The notes under the pieces are model-generated. The model ran no database searches, was not told the origin of the DNA, and saw only the letters and a list, made by a program, of their open reading frames with translations. A program made the position numbers and the translations under genes. Positions 10,415 through 19,542 of a stretch of 64,000 nt of DNA are shown here, one piece after another. Numbering within the stretch: the first letter of the stretch is position 1; the number at the start of each line of letters is the position of its first letter. The stretch is from Frankiales bacterium (GTDB lineage Bacteria; Actinomycetota; Actinomycetes; S36-B12; CAIYMF01). The stretch spans positions 1-64,000 of the forward strand of contig WGLY01000024.1 of assembly GCA_016125335.1 (NCBI GenBank), in the 5' to 3' direction.

Positions 10415-11388
10415 GGCTGCAGGGCCTTCTCCACCGTCGCCGCCACGCTGTCGGCGGAAGGCATCACCAGGTCCTCGAGCGAGTCGGCCGAGGGCAGCGG
10501 CACGTGCGGGGTGGTGATGCGCTGGACCGGGCCGTCGAGGTCCCAGAAGCACTCGTCGACCGCGAGCGAGGCGATCTCCGCGCCCCAGCCCAGCAGCCTC
10601 GGGTTCTCCTCGACCGTGAACAGCCGGCCCGTCCGCGAGACCGAGCCCAGGATCGTCGTCGTGTCCAGCGGCACCAGGGAGCGGACGTCGATCACCTCGG
10701 CGTCGATGCCGCGCGCCGCCAGCTGCTCGGCCGCGGCGAGGGCCCGCGGCACCATCATCCCGAGCGCGAGGATCGTCGCGTCGGAGCCGGCACGGCGCAC
10801 CTTCGCCACGCCCAGCGAGTCGACGACGTCGCCGTCGGGCACCTCGGCCTTCGTCGCGTACAGGCCCTTGTGCTCGAAGAAGAGCACGGGGTCGTCGCAC
10901 CGGATCGACGCCGCCATGAGCCCGACGACGTCCTCCGGGGTGGACGGCGTCACCACCTTGAGCCCCGGCACGGCCATCGCCCAGTTCTCGATCGACTGCG
11001 AGTGCTGGGCGCCGAAGCGCAGGCCGCCGCCGTTGCCCGTCTTGATGACCAGGGGGACGGTCACCTGGCCGTTGGTCATGTACCGGGTCTTGGCGATCTC
11101 GTTGACCACGATGTCCCAGCACACGGCGAAGAAGTCGCTGAACATGATCTCGGCGACCGGGCGCAGCCCGGTCATTGCCGCGCCCATCGCGGCGCCCAGG
11201 ATCGCCTGCTCGGCGATGGGGGTGTCGATCACCCGCTTCGGGCCGAACTCGTCGAGCAGCCCGACGGTGGTCTTGAACACCCCGCCGGCCCCGGCGACGT
11301 CCTCGCCGATGAGGACCACGTTCTCGTCGCGGCGCATCTCCTGCGCGATGCCGCGTGCGACCGCGTCGCGGTAGGTCAGCTCCGCCAT
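10411..11388 (-). CDS. 2-oxoacid dehydrogenase E1 beta (acetoin/pyruvate type)
   Basis: A 325-residue transketolase-like beta subunit that pairs with the E1alpha encoded just upstream to decarboxylate a 2-oxoacid (or cleave acetoin) with thiamine diphosphate. Characteristic segments are VVLIGEDVAGAGGVFKTT, RVIDTPIAEQAILGAAMG with the ThDP-binding Glu, FGAQHSQSIENW, KVVTPSTPEDVVGLM and EVIDVRSLVPLD. The start is ATG at 11388, overlapping the E1alpha end by 13 bp. The resemblance is closest to AcoB/PdhB of acetoin- or pyruvate-type complexes rather than to branched-chain enzymes, by motif memory only. Confidence 0.92.
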   Translation of the reverse strand: MAELTYRDAVARGIAQEMRRDENVVLIGEDVAGAGGVFKTTVGLLDEFGPKRVIDTPIAEQAILGAAMGAAMTGLRPVAEIMFSDFFAVCWDIVVNEIAKTRYMTNGQVTVPLVIKTGNGGGLRFGAQHSQSIENWAMAVPGLKVVTPSTPEDVVGLMAASIRCDDPVLFFEHKGLYATKAEVPDGDVVDSLGVAKVRRAGSDATILALGMMVPRALAAAEQLAARGIDAEVIDVRSLVPLDTTTILGSVSRTGRLFTVEENPRLLGWGAEIASLAVDECFWDLDGPVQRITTPHVPLPSADSLEDLVMPSADSVAATVEKALQP

Positions 11389-12440
11389 GACGAACCCCCA
11401 TCGGCCCACACGTCGGTGAAGGCGCTCTCGGGTGCGGGCAGGTCGCCGGCGATCGCCTCCTCTGTCGCGAGCTCGACCGCGCCGAGGACCTCCTCGTCGA
11501 GCCGGTCGAGGGTGCTCTCCTCGACGCCGATCCGCAGCAGGCGGCCCCGGTAGATCGTGATGGGGTCGTACGCCTTCCACGCCTCCACCTCGGCATCGGG
11601 CCGGTACTTGCCCGGGTCGGCGCGCGAGTGGCCGCCGTGCCGGTAGGTGAGCGCCTCCACCAGGGAGGGGCCGCCACCGCCGCGGGCCCGCTCGATCGCC
11701 GACCGCGCGGTCAGGTACACCTCGTCGACGTCGTTGCCGTCGATCACGATCGGCTCGAGCCCGTACGCCGGGGCGCGGTCGGCCGCCGGATGCGTGACCG
11801 CGGTGATGTCGGCGATCGACGTGTACTCCATGTACAGGTTGTTCTCGCAGACGAACACGATCGGCAGCTGATAGACGGCGGCGTAGTTGAGCGCCTCGTG
11901 GAACGCGCCGATGTTGGTGGTGCCGTCCCCGAAGAAGCACACCGCCACCTGGCCGGAGCCGCGGTACTGCGCGGACCACGCAGCACCGTTCGCGATGGTC
12001 ATGTGCGCGCCGATGATGGCGTAGGACCCCATCATCCCGTGCTCGACGCTGGTGAGGTGCATGGAGCCGCCCTTGCCGGCCATGAGGCCGTTCGAGCGCC
12101 CCAGCAGCTCGGCGAGCACCGGCGTCATGGGCACGCCGCGCGCCAGGGTGTGCGCGTGTCCGCGATAGGTGGCGAAGGTGTAGTCGTCCTTGCGCATCGC
12201 GGCGCCGAACCCGGCCGAGATCGCCTCCATGCCCAGCGAGAGGTGGCTGGTCCCCTTCACCAGCTGGCGCATGAACAGGTCGTAGGCGCGCTTCTCGAAC
12301 AGCCGCATCTCCTGCAGCTTGCGGTACATCGCCAGGCGCAGGTCGAGGTCGATGTCCGCGTCGTCGTGCCGGTCCTGTGCCTCGGGCGGGAGGACGACAC
12401 CGTGCTCGCCGTAGCGATGGTCGGACAGCGGGAGCCTCAT
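11376..12440 (-). CDS. 2-oxoacid dehydrogenase E1 alpha (acetoin/pyruvate type)
   Basis: A 354-residue ThDP-binding alpha subunit. The ThDP/Mg motif is GDGTTNIGAFHEALNYAA...CENN (the GDG...NN pattern), preceded by YRGHAHTLARG and GKGGSMHLT, with TYRHGGHSRADPGKYR after it. The N-terminal 40 residues form a short charged leader. The start is ATG at 12440, overlapping the M24 gene by 4 bp (ATGA). It acts with E1beta and E2 on an unknown oxoacid or acetoin-like intermediate made by the upstream enzymes of the operon. Confidence 0.92.
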   Translation of the reverse strand: MRLPLSDHRYGEHGVVLPPEAQDRHDDADIDLDLRLAMYRKLQEMRLFEKRAYDLFMRQLVKGTSHLSLGMEAISAGFGAAMRKDDYTFATYRGHAHTLARGVPMTPVLAELLGRSNGLMAGKGGSMHLTSVEHGMMGSYAIIGAHMTIANGAAWSAQYRGSGQVAVCFFGDGTTNIGAFHEALNYAAVYQLPIVFVCENNLYMEYTSIADITAVTHPAADRAPAYGLEPIVIDGNDVDEVYLTARSAIERARGGGGPSLVEALTYRHGGHSRADPGKYRPDAEVEAWKAYDPITIYRGRLLRIGVEESTLDRLDEEVLGAVELATEEAIAGDLPAPESAFTDVWADGGSSWRS

Positions 12441-13789
12441 GCGGTGGCTCCGGAGCCGGACCCGAGCTCGGTGTTGAGGTGGGACTGGCTGTCGCGCACC
12501 GCCGGAAGGTAGCCACCCGTCGTGTAATAGCGCTTGCCCGCCACCAGCAGCTCCTCCGCGGGGAACTTCGTGATGACCTCGCAGCCGGTCGCGGTCACGA
12601 CCAGCTCCTCCTCGATACGTGCCGCGCCCCAGCCGTCGCTGGCCGGCCAGTAGGTCTCGAGAGCGAAGACCATGCCTTCCTCGAGGGTCTCGGGGGCGTC
12701 GAACGAGGTGTAGCGCGAGAAGATCGGGCGCTCCCAGATCGACAGTCCGACGCCGTGCCCGTACTGCAGCGCGAACGCCGCCTCCTCGTCGGCGAAGCCG
12801 AACTCCTGCGCCGTGGGCCACAGCGAGACGATGTCCGCCGTCGTCGCCCCCGGCTTCACCGCCGCGATCGCCGTGTCCATGAGCTCCCGGCAGACGACGT
12901 AGGCGTCCCGCTGCGCCCGTGACGCGGACCCGACGGCGAACGTGCGGTAGTAGCAGGTCCGGTAACCCATGAAGCTGTGCAGGATGTCGAAGAACGCGGG
13001 GTCGCCGGGTCGGATGAGCCGGTCCGAGTACACATGGGGGTGGGGTGAACAGCGCTCCCCCGAGATGGCGTTGACACCCTCGACATGCTCCGAACCCAGG
13101 TCGTACAGCGTCTTCGCGACAAGCCCTACGCACTCGTTCTCGCGGACCCCTGGTCGCAGGAACTCGTACAGCTCCTCGTAGGCGGCATCGACCATCGATG
13201 CTGCCTGCGTCAGCAGCCCGATCTCGTCCGCGGTCTTGATGCGACGGGCCGCCAGGAAGCACTGCTGGCCGTCCACCACCGGCACGCCGGCCGCTTGGAG
13301 CGCGAGCAGGACGTCGGGCTCGATGACGTCGACACCGACAGGCTGGTGCTCCAGCCCGAAGTCACGCAGCACCTCGACGATCTTGTTGGCGACGTCCTCG
13401 GCGCGCCTCGCGCCGGGGCCTATCGTGCCGCGAAGGGTCGAGATGCCGGCTCGGTTGCCGTAGTGCTGACCGCGGCCTGCCTCGGCATGCGGTTCATCGA
13501 GCCACTCTGCCTGCAGCTGGTGGTGCCGGGCAGCCGATCCGAAGTCCCACAGGACCGGGTCGCCGCCGCGCGGCAGCAGGGCGAAGCGAATCATCTTGTC
13601 CATCGCCCACGTGCCGATGTGGGTCGATGTCATGTACCGGATGTTGTGGAAGTCGAAGGTGAGGAGCGCACCAAGGTCCGACCTCTCGAGCTCCGCCTTG
13701 AGGCGGGCCAACCGCTCGATCCGGAGGCGGCCCATGTCGAGCCGGTGCTCCCAGTCGACCTGGTTGGTGCCGTAGGTGGGGGAAACCAT
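12437..13789 (-). CDS. Creatinase/prolidase-like M24 family protein with an altered metal site
   Basis: A 450-residue pita-bread-fold protein: an N-terminal creatinase-like domain (about 1-190) and an M24 domain (about 195-430). Against the usual metal ligands D-D-H-E-E it has the first Asp (PAFFDILHS), but the second Asp position falls in GYRTCYYRTF, where Cys stands in the place of Asp. The His (YGHGVGLS) and both Glu (FALETYW, RIEEELVV) are present. The C-terminal ITKFP is a creatinase-like signature. It may be a C-N hydrolase such as a creatinase- or ectoine-hydrolase-like enzyme rather than a peptidase. ATG at 13789 has AGGAG 6 nt upstream; the gene lies 2 bp after the transporter gene. 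Confidence 0.8.
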   Translation of the reverse strand: MVSPTYGTNQVDWEHRLDMGRLRIERLARLKAELERSDLGALLTFDFHNIRYMTSTHIGTWAMDKMIRFALLPRGGDPVLWDFGSAARHHQLQAEWLDEPHAEAGRGQHYGNRAGISTLRGTIGPGARRAEDVANKIVEVLRDFGLEHQPVGVDVIEPDVLLALQAAGVPVVDGQQCFLAARRIKTADEIGLLTQAASMVDAAYEELYEFLRPGVRENECVGLVAKTLYDLGSEHVEGVNAISGERCSPHPHVYSDRLIRPGDPAFFDILHSFMGYRTCYYRTFAVGSASRAQRDAYVVCRELMDTAIAAVKPGATTADIVSLWPTAQEFGFADEEAAFALQYGHGVGLSIWERPIFSRYTSFDAPETLEEGMVFALETYWPASDGWGAARIEEELVVTATGCEVITKFPAEELLVAGKRYYTTGGYLPAVRDSQSHLNTELGSGSGATA

Positions 13790-13791
13790 CG

Positions 13792-16305
13792 CTACTCCTG
13801 ACTCGAGGAAGCGGACACCAGCGCGCGCCTGCGAGCGCCGGAGAAGATCGCGGCACCGAGGAGGATGAGCAGGCCCGGGAGCCACTCCTGCCACGCCTGA
13901 TCGAGGTTGAGGAAGCTCGTGGCCGAGATGACCGTCTGGATCAGCAGCGCTCCCAGGAGCGCTCCGACGTACGATCCTCGGCCGCCGAAGATGCTGGCCC
14001 CGCCGAGGACCACGGCGGTGATGCTGGTGAGCGTGTACTGCGCCCCGACCCCGGCCTGACCCACCCCGACCAGGCTGCACAGCACGACGCCCCCCAGCGC
14101 GGCGAACGCGGCGCAGACCACGTGCGCCAGCACCACGGTCCGGGCGACCGGCGCGCCAAGGCGGCGTGCTCGGATCTCGTCGGAACCCACGGCGCGCAGG
14201 GTGATGCCCGCGCGGCTGCGGCGCAGGAGGTACTCGGCAGCGACCACGACGGCGAGGGTGACCAGGAAGGCCACCGGAACCGGACCGAGCTTGGCCTGGA
14301 GGAGCGAGATGGTGGACGAGTCGATGTAGCCCTCGGGGTTGGGTCGCAGCAGCAGGGCCAGACCCTGGAGCACGATGTAGGCCACCAGCGTCGCGATGAC
14401 GGCAGGAAGTCTGAGGAACCTGACCGCGACCCCGTTGACGAGTCCCACCACTGCGCCGACGAGCACCGACACGAGGGCCCCCTGCAGGAGCCCGGCTGAC
14501 CCGGCGCCGTCCACGGCGAAGAACGACATGATCACGATGACGAGCCCGACTAGCGGTCCGACGGACAGGTCGATGCTTCCCACGAGGAGCGTGGTGAGCT
14601 GGCCCACCGACACGAGCACGAGAATGGCCGTGAGGAGCAGGAGGCCGGACAGGTTGCGGGCGCTGAGGAACAGCGGATTCCTGCTGTACGCCAGGGCCAT
14701 GAGCGCGACGAGCAGCACCCCGAGCACGAGGCTCGGGGCGTAGTCGCCTCCGGCGAGTCGACGAAGGCCGGCCCTGCGGTCGGAGCTCGACCCCTCGGCC
14801 CTGCCGGTGCCGACGCGGCTGGTGCGAGCCGTGATGGCCGCGCCGGTGATCGCGCGCTCCGTCAGCTCGTCCCCGGTGAGCTCCCTGACCACCTGCCCGC
14901 GCGAGAACACCAGCACGCGGTCGCAGAGACCGGCCAGCTCGACCGCGTCCGACGACAGCGCGACGACGACCTTGCCGGAGTCGGCGAACTCTCGGAGGAG
15001 CCGGTAGATCTCGACGCGCGCCCCGACGTCGACGCCGCGCGTGGGCTCGTCGGCCAGCAGCACGGACGGCTCCGCCGCGAGCGAGCGGGCGAACAGCACC
15101 TTCTGCTGGTTGCCGCCCGACAGGCTCGAGACCGGGGATTCGGTACCAGGTGTCCGGATGGCCAGGGAGGAGACGGCGTCTGAGGCCACCTCGCGTTCGC
15201 GGCGCGCGTCGATGACACCGCCGCGGGACACCCCTGAGAGCACCAGGGCGGTCGTGTTCTCCCGCACCGTCAGGGGGAGGAAGAGCCCTTCGACGTGGCG
15301 GTCGCCCGGAAGATGGACCACGCCCGAGGCGGCTACGGACGCCGGGGAGCGGTGGCCGACCTCGCGCGAGTCGATGCTGATCCTCCCGACGGAGGGGGTC
15401 AGCCCGGCGAGCGCCCGCAGGAAGTCGCGTTGACCGTTCCCCTCGACGCCCGCGAGCCCGATGATCTCGCCCCGGCGAGCACCCAGGTCGACTCCGGAGA
15501 ACCGTGCACCCGACAGCCCCGACACCTCGAGGAGCGGTGCACCGTCCGTGGGAGCGTGGTCCGGTCTGACCGGGAAGACGTGGTCGACCTCGCGACCGAC
15601 GATGAGCTCGAGGATGTCGTCCTCGGTGACGTCGGATGCCGGGAACGTGCCGCGCAGCCTGCCGTCCCGGAGCACGCTGATGCGATCGGCGATCCGCTGC
15701 ACCTCGGGGAACCGGTGCGAGATATAGACGATGCCGGCACCGGCCGTGCGCAGCGCCGAGATCTGCTCGAAGAGCAGCTCGCTCTCGGCCTCGGTGAGCG
15801 ACTCGGTCGGCTCGTCCAGGACGAGCACCTGGCTCTCGAGCGCGAGTGCGCGGGCGATCTCGACGAGCTGGCGCTGCGCCTGGCCGAGCTCCTCGACCCG
15901 GTCCCCGGCCCGCGCGGTGCACCCGACCGCGGCGAGGTGGCCACGCACCCACTCTGCGGCCTCGGAGCCGGCAGGACGCCGGTCCTCGGGCAGCGCGACG
16001 AGCAGGTTCTCCCGGACCGTGAGGTCGTCGAGCGTGGTGGCGTGCTGGTAGACGACGGCGAGACCGAGCTCTTGGGCCGCCGCCGGCGCCACCCGCGACA
16101 ACCGACGTCCCCCGATCTCGACCGAGCCCGCGTCCGGCGCGAGCGCACCGGCCGCGATGGCCATCAGCGTCGACTTGCCCGCACCGTTCTCGCCGACGAG
16201 GGCGTGGACCTCGCCGGGGCGCACGGTGAAGGACACGTCCGAGAGCGCGCGGACGCTCCCGAAGGTCTTCGAGATGGAGTCGAGTCGGAGGACGTCGGTA
16301 GTCAC
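13792..16305 (-). CDS. Sugar-type ABC importer: two ATPase domains fused to a permease
   Basis: An 837-residue single polypeptide. ATPase domain 1 spans about 1-240 (Walker A GENGAGKST at 38-46, Walker B VLVLDEPTESL). ATPase domain 2 covers about 250-500, with a degenerate Walker A (GVEGNGQ) but a good signature LSGGNQQ, as in RbsA/MglA. A permease domain covers about 525-837 with around ten helices and the family loop GSIDLSVGPLVGL and GGASIFGGRGSYVGALLGA. RbsA-type ATPases (~500 aa) and RbsC-type permeases (~320 aa) are normally separate proteins, so this is a fusion. No stop or frameshift is visible at the junction. The GTG start is preceded by AAGGGA. The protein works with the lipoprotein and the second permease encoded upstream. 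Confidence 0.9.
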   Translation of the reverse strand: MTTDVLRLDSISKTFGSVRALSDVSFTVRPGEVHALVGENGAGKSTLMAIAAGALAPDAGSVEIGGRRLSRVAPAAAQELGLAVVYQHATTLDDLTVRENLLVALPEDRRPAGSEAAEWVRGHLAAVGCTARAGDRVEELGQAQRQLVEIARALALESQVLVLDEPTESLTEAESELLFEQISALRTAGAGIVYISHRFPEVQRIADRISVLRDGRLRGTFPASDVTEDDILELIVGREVDHVFPVRPDHAPTDGAPLLEVSGLSGARFSGVDLGARRGEIIGLAGVEGNGQRDFLRALAGLTPSVGRISIDSREVGHRSPASVAASGVVHLPGDRHVEGLFLPLTVRENTTALVLSGVSRGGVIDARREREVASDAVSSLAIRTPGTESPVSSLSGGNQQKVLFARSLAAEPSVLLADEPTRGVDVGARVEIYRLLREFADSGKVVVALSSDAVELAGLCDRVLVFSRGQVVRELTGDELTERAITGAAITARTSRVGTGRAEGSSSDRRAGLRRLAGGDYAPSLVLGVLLVALMALAYSRNPLFLSARNLSGLLLLTAILVLVSVGQLTTLLVGSIDLSVGPLVGLVIVIMSFFAVDGAGSAGLLQGALVSVLVGAVVGLVNGVAVRFLRLPAVIATLVAYIVLQGLALLLRPNPEGYIDSSTISLLQAKLGPVPVAFLVTLAVVVAAEYLLRRSRAGITLRAVGSDEIRARRLGAPVARTVVLAHVVCAAFAALGGVVLCSLVGVGQAGVGAQYTLTSITAVVLGGASIFGGRGSYVGALLGALLIQTVISATSFLNLDQAWQEWLPGLLILLGAAIFSGARRRALVSASSSQE

Positions 16306-16316
16306 GTCAGCATCCC

Positions 16317-17504
16317 TTACGGCTTGCCGTACTTCGCGAGCTCGTCAGCCGTGATCTGGTTGCTGTTGTAGAAGTCGTCACCCTGCGACGCGTCGCACTT
16401 GGGCTCGAGACCGGCGGTCGAGTCCTCGATCAGCGGCAGCGTGTACGTGCTCGGCTCGTTGATCGTGACACCCTCGGCGGCTGCGATCGCCTGGCGTGCG
16501 GCGACCCGCCCGAGCCAGTTGCGCGACGAGATCGTGGCGAGCTGGAACTTGGTGTCGCCCGCCGCCTTCTCCTTCTGGTACAGGCAGCCGAGTCCGTTCG
16601 CCTCGAGCGTGGCGATCGGCACGAGCGGGCGCCCTGCGGCCTGCATGGCACGCGTCGCGGCGAGCGCGTCCGTGCCGTAGTCGGAGATGATGCCGTCGAT
16701 CTGCGGGTACTTGGCGAGCAGCGACGCCATCACCTTCTGCGCCGTGGCCGGGTCCCAGTTGGTGACGGGCCAGTCCTTGTCACCGGTCAGCAGCTTCATC
16801 CCGGGGTTCTGCGAGAACACCTGGACGACGGACTTGAGCTGTCCGGCCGTCACGGGGTTGCCGGCCGGACCGCCGATGAAGACGACGTTGCCCTTGCCGC
16901 CGAGCGTCTTGACCATCCACTCAGCCCACTTGGTGCCGGCGTCGGGGCTGCTCCAGTCGACGTAGGTCACGTAGTCGGTCCCCGGCGTCCCGCCCGGGTC
17001 CGCAGCCCACGGGACCACCTTGACGCCGGCGTCCGTCGCGGCCTTGATCGACGCGAGCTGCGCCTGCCCGAAGTCGGGGATGATGACGAGCGCGTTCGCG
17101 CCCTGCGCCACCATCGAGTTGACCTGAGAGATGCTCTTCTGCAGGTCGCCCTCACCGATCTGGACCACGGTGGTGACGTTGGGGCACTTGGCGGCCTCGG
17201 AGCGCACGGCCGCGAGCGACGCCTGCGACCAGGCGTTGACACCGAACCCGTCGTGGACCGCCAGCGTGATGGGCTTGTCCCCGCAGAACGCCGTGCTGTC
17301 GGTCTTGCCGGCGGAGGCCAGCTCTTGCGCCTCGGTCATCGTGAACGTGGACGCCGACGCCGCTGGGGACGACGCGGACGAACCGTCCGTCGCCGCCGGG
17401 GAGGACGAGCCCGTGTCGGTCGAGGAGCCGCAGGCGGCGAGGAGCGCCGCCGACAGCACGACGGAGAGTGCGCCCAGGAGTGGGCGCCGTGCGTTGGTGT
17501 GCAT
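16317..17504 (-). CDS. Sugar-type ABC transporter solute-binding lipoprotein
   Basis: A 395-residue exported lipoprotein. The signal peptide has a basic start, a hydrophobic core and the lipobox LLAAC (Cys at about 25), followed by a Ser/Thr/Ala linker. The mature part is a type I periplasmic-binding fold (Peripla_BP_4 / ribose-binding group) with INxxxxxxADALVI-type features: SQVNSMVAQGANALVIIP, VKVVPWAADPG and IDGIISDYGTDALAA. It delivers an unknown ligand to the fused ATPase-permease and the second permease. ATG at 17504 has GGAGG upstream. The next gene starts 11 bp after its stop. Confidence 0.9.
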   Translation of the reverse strand: MHTNARRPLLGALSVVLSAALLAACGSSTDTGSSSPAATDGSSASSPAASASTFTMTEAQELASAGKTDSTAFCGDKPITLAVHDGFGVNAWSQASLAAVRSEAAKCPNVTTVVQIGEGDLQKSISQVNSMVAQGANALVIIPDFGQAQLASIKAATDAGVKVVPWAADPGGTPGTDYVTYVDWSSPDAGTKWAEWMVKTLGGKGNVVFIGGPAGNPVTAGQLKSVVQVFSQNPGMKLLTGDKDWPVTNWDPATAQKVMASLLAKYPQIDGIISDYGTDALAATRAMQAAGRPLVPIATLEANGLGCLYQKEKAAGDTKFQLATISSRNWLGRVAARQAIAAAEGVTINEPSTYTLPLIEDSTAGLEPKCDASQGDDFYNSNQITADELAKYGKP

Positions 17505-17606
17505 ACGTGGTGCCTCCGAGCGGTGCGAGCGCGCGAGGTGCGCGAGGGGAGTGGTGCGACGAGGTGGAGAACCCTCCGGGCACGGGCCCGGTGGCGGTGC
17601 GGTCGG

Positions 17607-18644
17607 CTATGCGGAGCCGACGGGTGGTGCGCCGGGCCGAGCGGCCCGAAGGCGGTCCCACGGGATGGTGCGCGCTGCCATGCCGATGCCGATGGCAGCG
17701 CCTTGGATCAGGAGCTGGACCGACTGCGGGGCACCAGCCCCGAAGACGACCTGCTGGAGCTGGGTGAGGAAGAGAGCTCCCACAGCGCTCGCCACGACGC
17801 TGCCTCCTCCGCCGACGAGCGACGTCCCGCCGAGCACGACGGCCGCGATCGAGGGGAGCAGGTAGGTGTCGCCGACGGACAGACCTGGCGTGCGCAGATA
17901 GCCGGCGATGAGGATGCCGCCGACGGCGTACAGGAACCCGGCGACGACGTAGGTCGAGACGACGAACCGCCGTACCGGCATGCCCGCGGCACGTGCCGCG
18001 GGGGCGCTGGTCCCTATCGCGACGAACCGGCGGCCTACCGTGGTCGTCCGGATCACGAGCGCGACGACGAGGATGACGGTCACTGCGACAAGCACCAGGT
18101 TGGGCACCCCCAGGACGTCGCCGAAGGCGAAGTCACCCAGCGCGGGCGGCGCGGAGGCGGTCGAGCTGCCGCCCGTGACCTTGAGGATCACTCCCAGCAG
18201 CACGGCGTTCACCCCGAGCGTCGCCACCAGCGGGGTGATGCCGAACCGTGCGATGGCCACGCCGCTGACGAGTCCGGCCAGCACCCCCACGAGAAGCGCG
18301 ACCGCGACGGCCTTGAGCAGCTGGTCGTCGTTCCCGTCACTGAGCTTCGTCACCGCGATCGCTGACAGCGACATGACACCCGGCACCGCGAGGTCGAGCC
18401 CGCGCTGCTGGATCACGAGCGTCTGGCCCGCGGCGACGACGGCGAGCACGGCCGCGAAGGGCAGCATGCTCTGCAGAGCCGAGACGCCCGCGCTCCCGGA
18501 CGCGATGAACGGGCTGACCAGGAAGAGCACCACCGTCGCGGGCCAGATGGGGAAGTACGGCGAGCGCACGACGGATCGCAGCCTGCCGGCAGCGGCGCTG
18601 CCGGGTGCCTCGGCCGCACGGGCCGGGCTCTGCGTCGTGCTCAC
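17607..18644 (-). CDS. Sugar-type ABC transporter permease
   Basis: A 345-residue inner-membrane permease of the ribose/xylose (RbsC, BPD_transp_2) family with about nine helices. It has the conserved QRGLDLAVPGVMSL (usually GGIDLSVG), GITPLVATLG and LGGTSLVGGGGSVVASAVGALFL. GTG start at 18644. It probably forms a heterodimeric channel with the permease half of the fused protein, because the operon encodes two different permease domains. It sits between the SDR gene (42 bp) and the binding-protein gene (102 bp). Confidence 0.88.
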   Translation of the reverse strand: MSTTQSPARAAEAPGSAAAGRLRSVVRSPYFPIWPATVVLFLVSPFIASGSAGVSALQSMLPFAAVLAVVAAGQTLVIQQRGLDLAVPGVMSLSAIAVTKLSDGNDDQLLKAVAVALLVGVLAGLVSGVAIARFGITPLVATLGVNAVLLGVILKVTGGSSTASAPPALGDFAFGDVLGVPNLVLVAVTVILVVALVIRTTTVGRRFVAIGTSAPAARAAGMPVRRFVVSTYVVAGFLYAVGGILIAGYLRTPGLSVGDTYLLPSIAAVVLGGTSLVGGGGSVVASAVGALFLTQLQQVVFGAGAPQSVQLLIQGAAIGIGMAARTIPWDRLRAARPGAPPVGSA

Positions 18645-18686
18645 AGCGCTCCCCTCGGTGGCAATCGTCCGCGTGTGGTGCCAGGG

Positions 18687-19439
18687 CTACTTGGCGGTCC
18701 AGCCACCGTCGACGACGAGGCTCGCGCCCGTGACGTAGGACGCGGGCGCCGAGAGGAGGAAGACGACGGCAGCGGCGATCTCGTCCGCCTCACCGATGCG
18801 GCCCACGGGGGTGAACTCGGACAGCGAGTCCTCGTATCCCGGTGTGGCGTCGAGGATCGGGGTCAGCATCGGGGTGCGCACGAAGCCCGGCGCGAGGCAG
18901 TTGACGCGGATCGTGGGAGCGAGCTCGACCGCCAGCTGGCGAGCGAGCGACTCGGTGGCCCCCTTGGTCGCCGAGTAGGCGGCGCAGGCCGGGAATCCCG
19001 CGTGCGCCGTCGTGCTCGAGACGAAGACGACGGACGAGCCGGCGGCCATCAGCGGAGCCGCTCTCTGCACCATCAGCAGGTGCGACACCACGTTGGTGTT
19101 CCACTGGCGCTGGATCGAGTCGAGGGTCATCTCCGCGAGCGGACGCGGGTCGAACAGGCTGGCGTTGAGGACGAGCCCGTCGATGTGGCCGAAGGCCGAG
19201 ACGGCGGTGTCGACGAGCCCGGGGACTGCCTCGAGATCCTCGAGGTCGACCGGCGCCTGGACGGCTCGGCCCCCGCTGTCCTCGACCGCCGACTGGACGG
19301 CCTGCAGACGCTCGGGGTCCCGCCCCTGCAGGACGACGGCCGCTCCACGACGCCCGAGCTCTCGTGCCACGGCGGCGCCCATGCCCGAGCTCGCCCCGGT
19401 GACGACGACGCTGCGGCCCTGCATGTCGCGTTCGGTCAT
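18687..19439 (-). CDS. Short-chain dehydrogenase/reductase, first gene of the catabolic operon
   Basis: A 250-residue classical SDR. The NAD(P)-binding TGASSGMGAAVA is near residue 15, the NNAG-equivalent reads LNAS, the catalytic Ser lies in FVSSTT, and YSATK holds the catalytic Tyr-Lys. LAPGFVRTPM and the C-terminal YVTGASLVVDGGW are typical. It likely oxidises a secondary alcohol in the pathway served by the operon. ATG at 19439 with AGGAG upstream. It is the promoter-proximal gene of an apparently single transcription unit running down to the E2 gene. Confidence 0.88.
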   Translation of the reverse strand: MTERDMQGRSVVVTGASSGMGAAVARELGRRGAAVVLQGRDPERLQAVQSAVEDSGGRAVQAPVDLEDLEAVPGLVDTAVSAFGHIDGLVLNASLFDPRPLAEMTLDSIQRQWNTNVVSHLLMVQRAAPLMAAGSSVVFVSSTTAHAGFPACAAYSATKGATESLARQLAVELAPTIRVNCLAPGFVRTPMLTPILDATPGYEDSLSEFTPVGRIGEADEIAAAVVFLLSAPASYVTGASLVVDGGWTAK

Positions 19440-19512
19440 CTGAGTGCTCCTCCTGGGCGTCGTGGCGTGGCCGGTCGGGACTGTGTCCGTGGCGGGTGCC
19501 GGGTGGAGCGGG

Positions 19513-19542
19513 ACGCTAGGCGGGAGTTAACAGCACTGTCAA
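19513..19542 (-). promoter_or_regulatory. Promoter for the SDR-transporter-M24-E1/E2 operon
   Basis: Reading the minus strand, TTGACA (19542-19537) is followed after 18 bp by TAGCGT (19518-19513), a strong sigma70-like pair; transcription would begin near 19506, giving a leader of about 67 nt. Two AGCACTG repeats overlap or abut the -35 box. Confidence 0.7.

Noticed and set aside
12437-13789. DMSP lyase DddP identity for the M24 protein
   Set aside because: DddP keeps its Asp ligands; here the second Asp position is Cys and the tail is creatinase-like, so the specific name is not supported.
13792-16305. Possible frameshift or assembly join inside the fused ATPase-permease
   Set aside because: The frame is open throughout, domain borders are intact with a reasonable linker, and codon use does not change at the junction; treated as a true fusion, with the check listed in findings.
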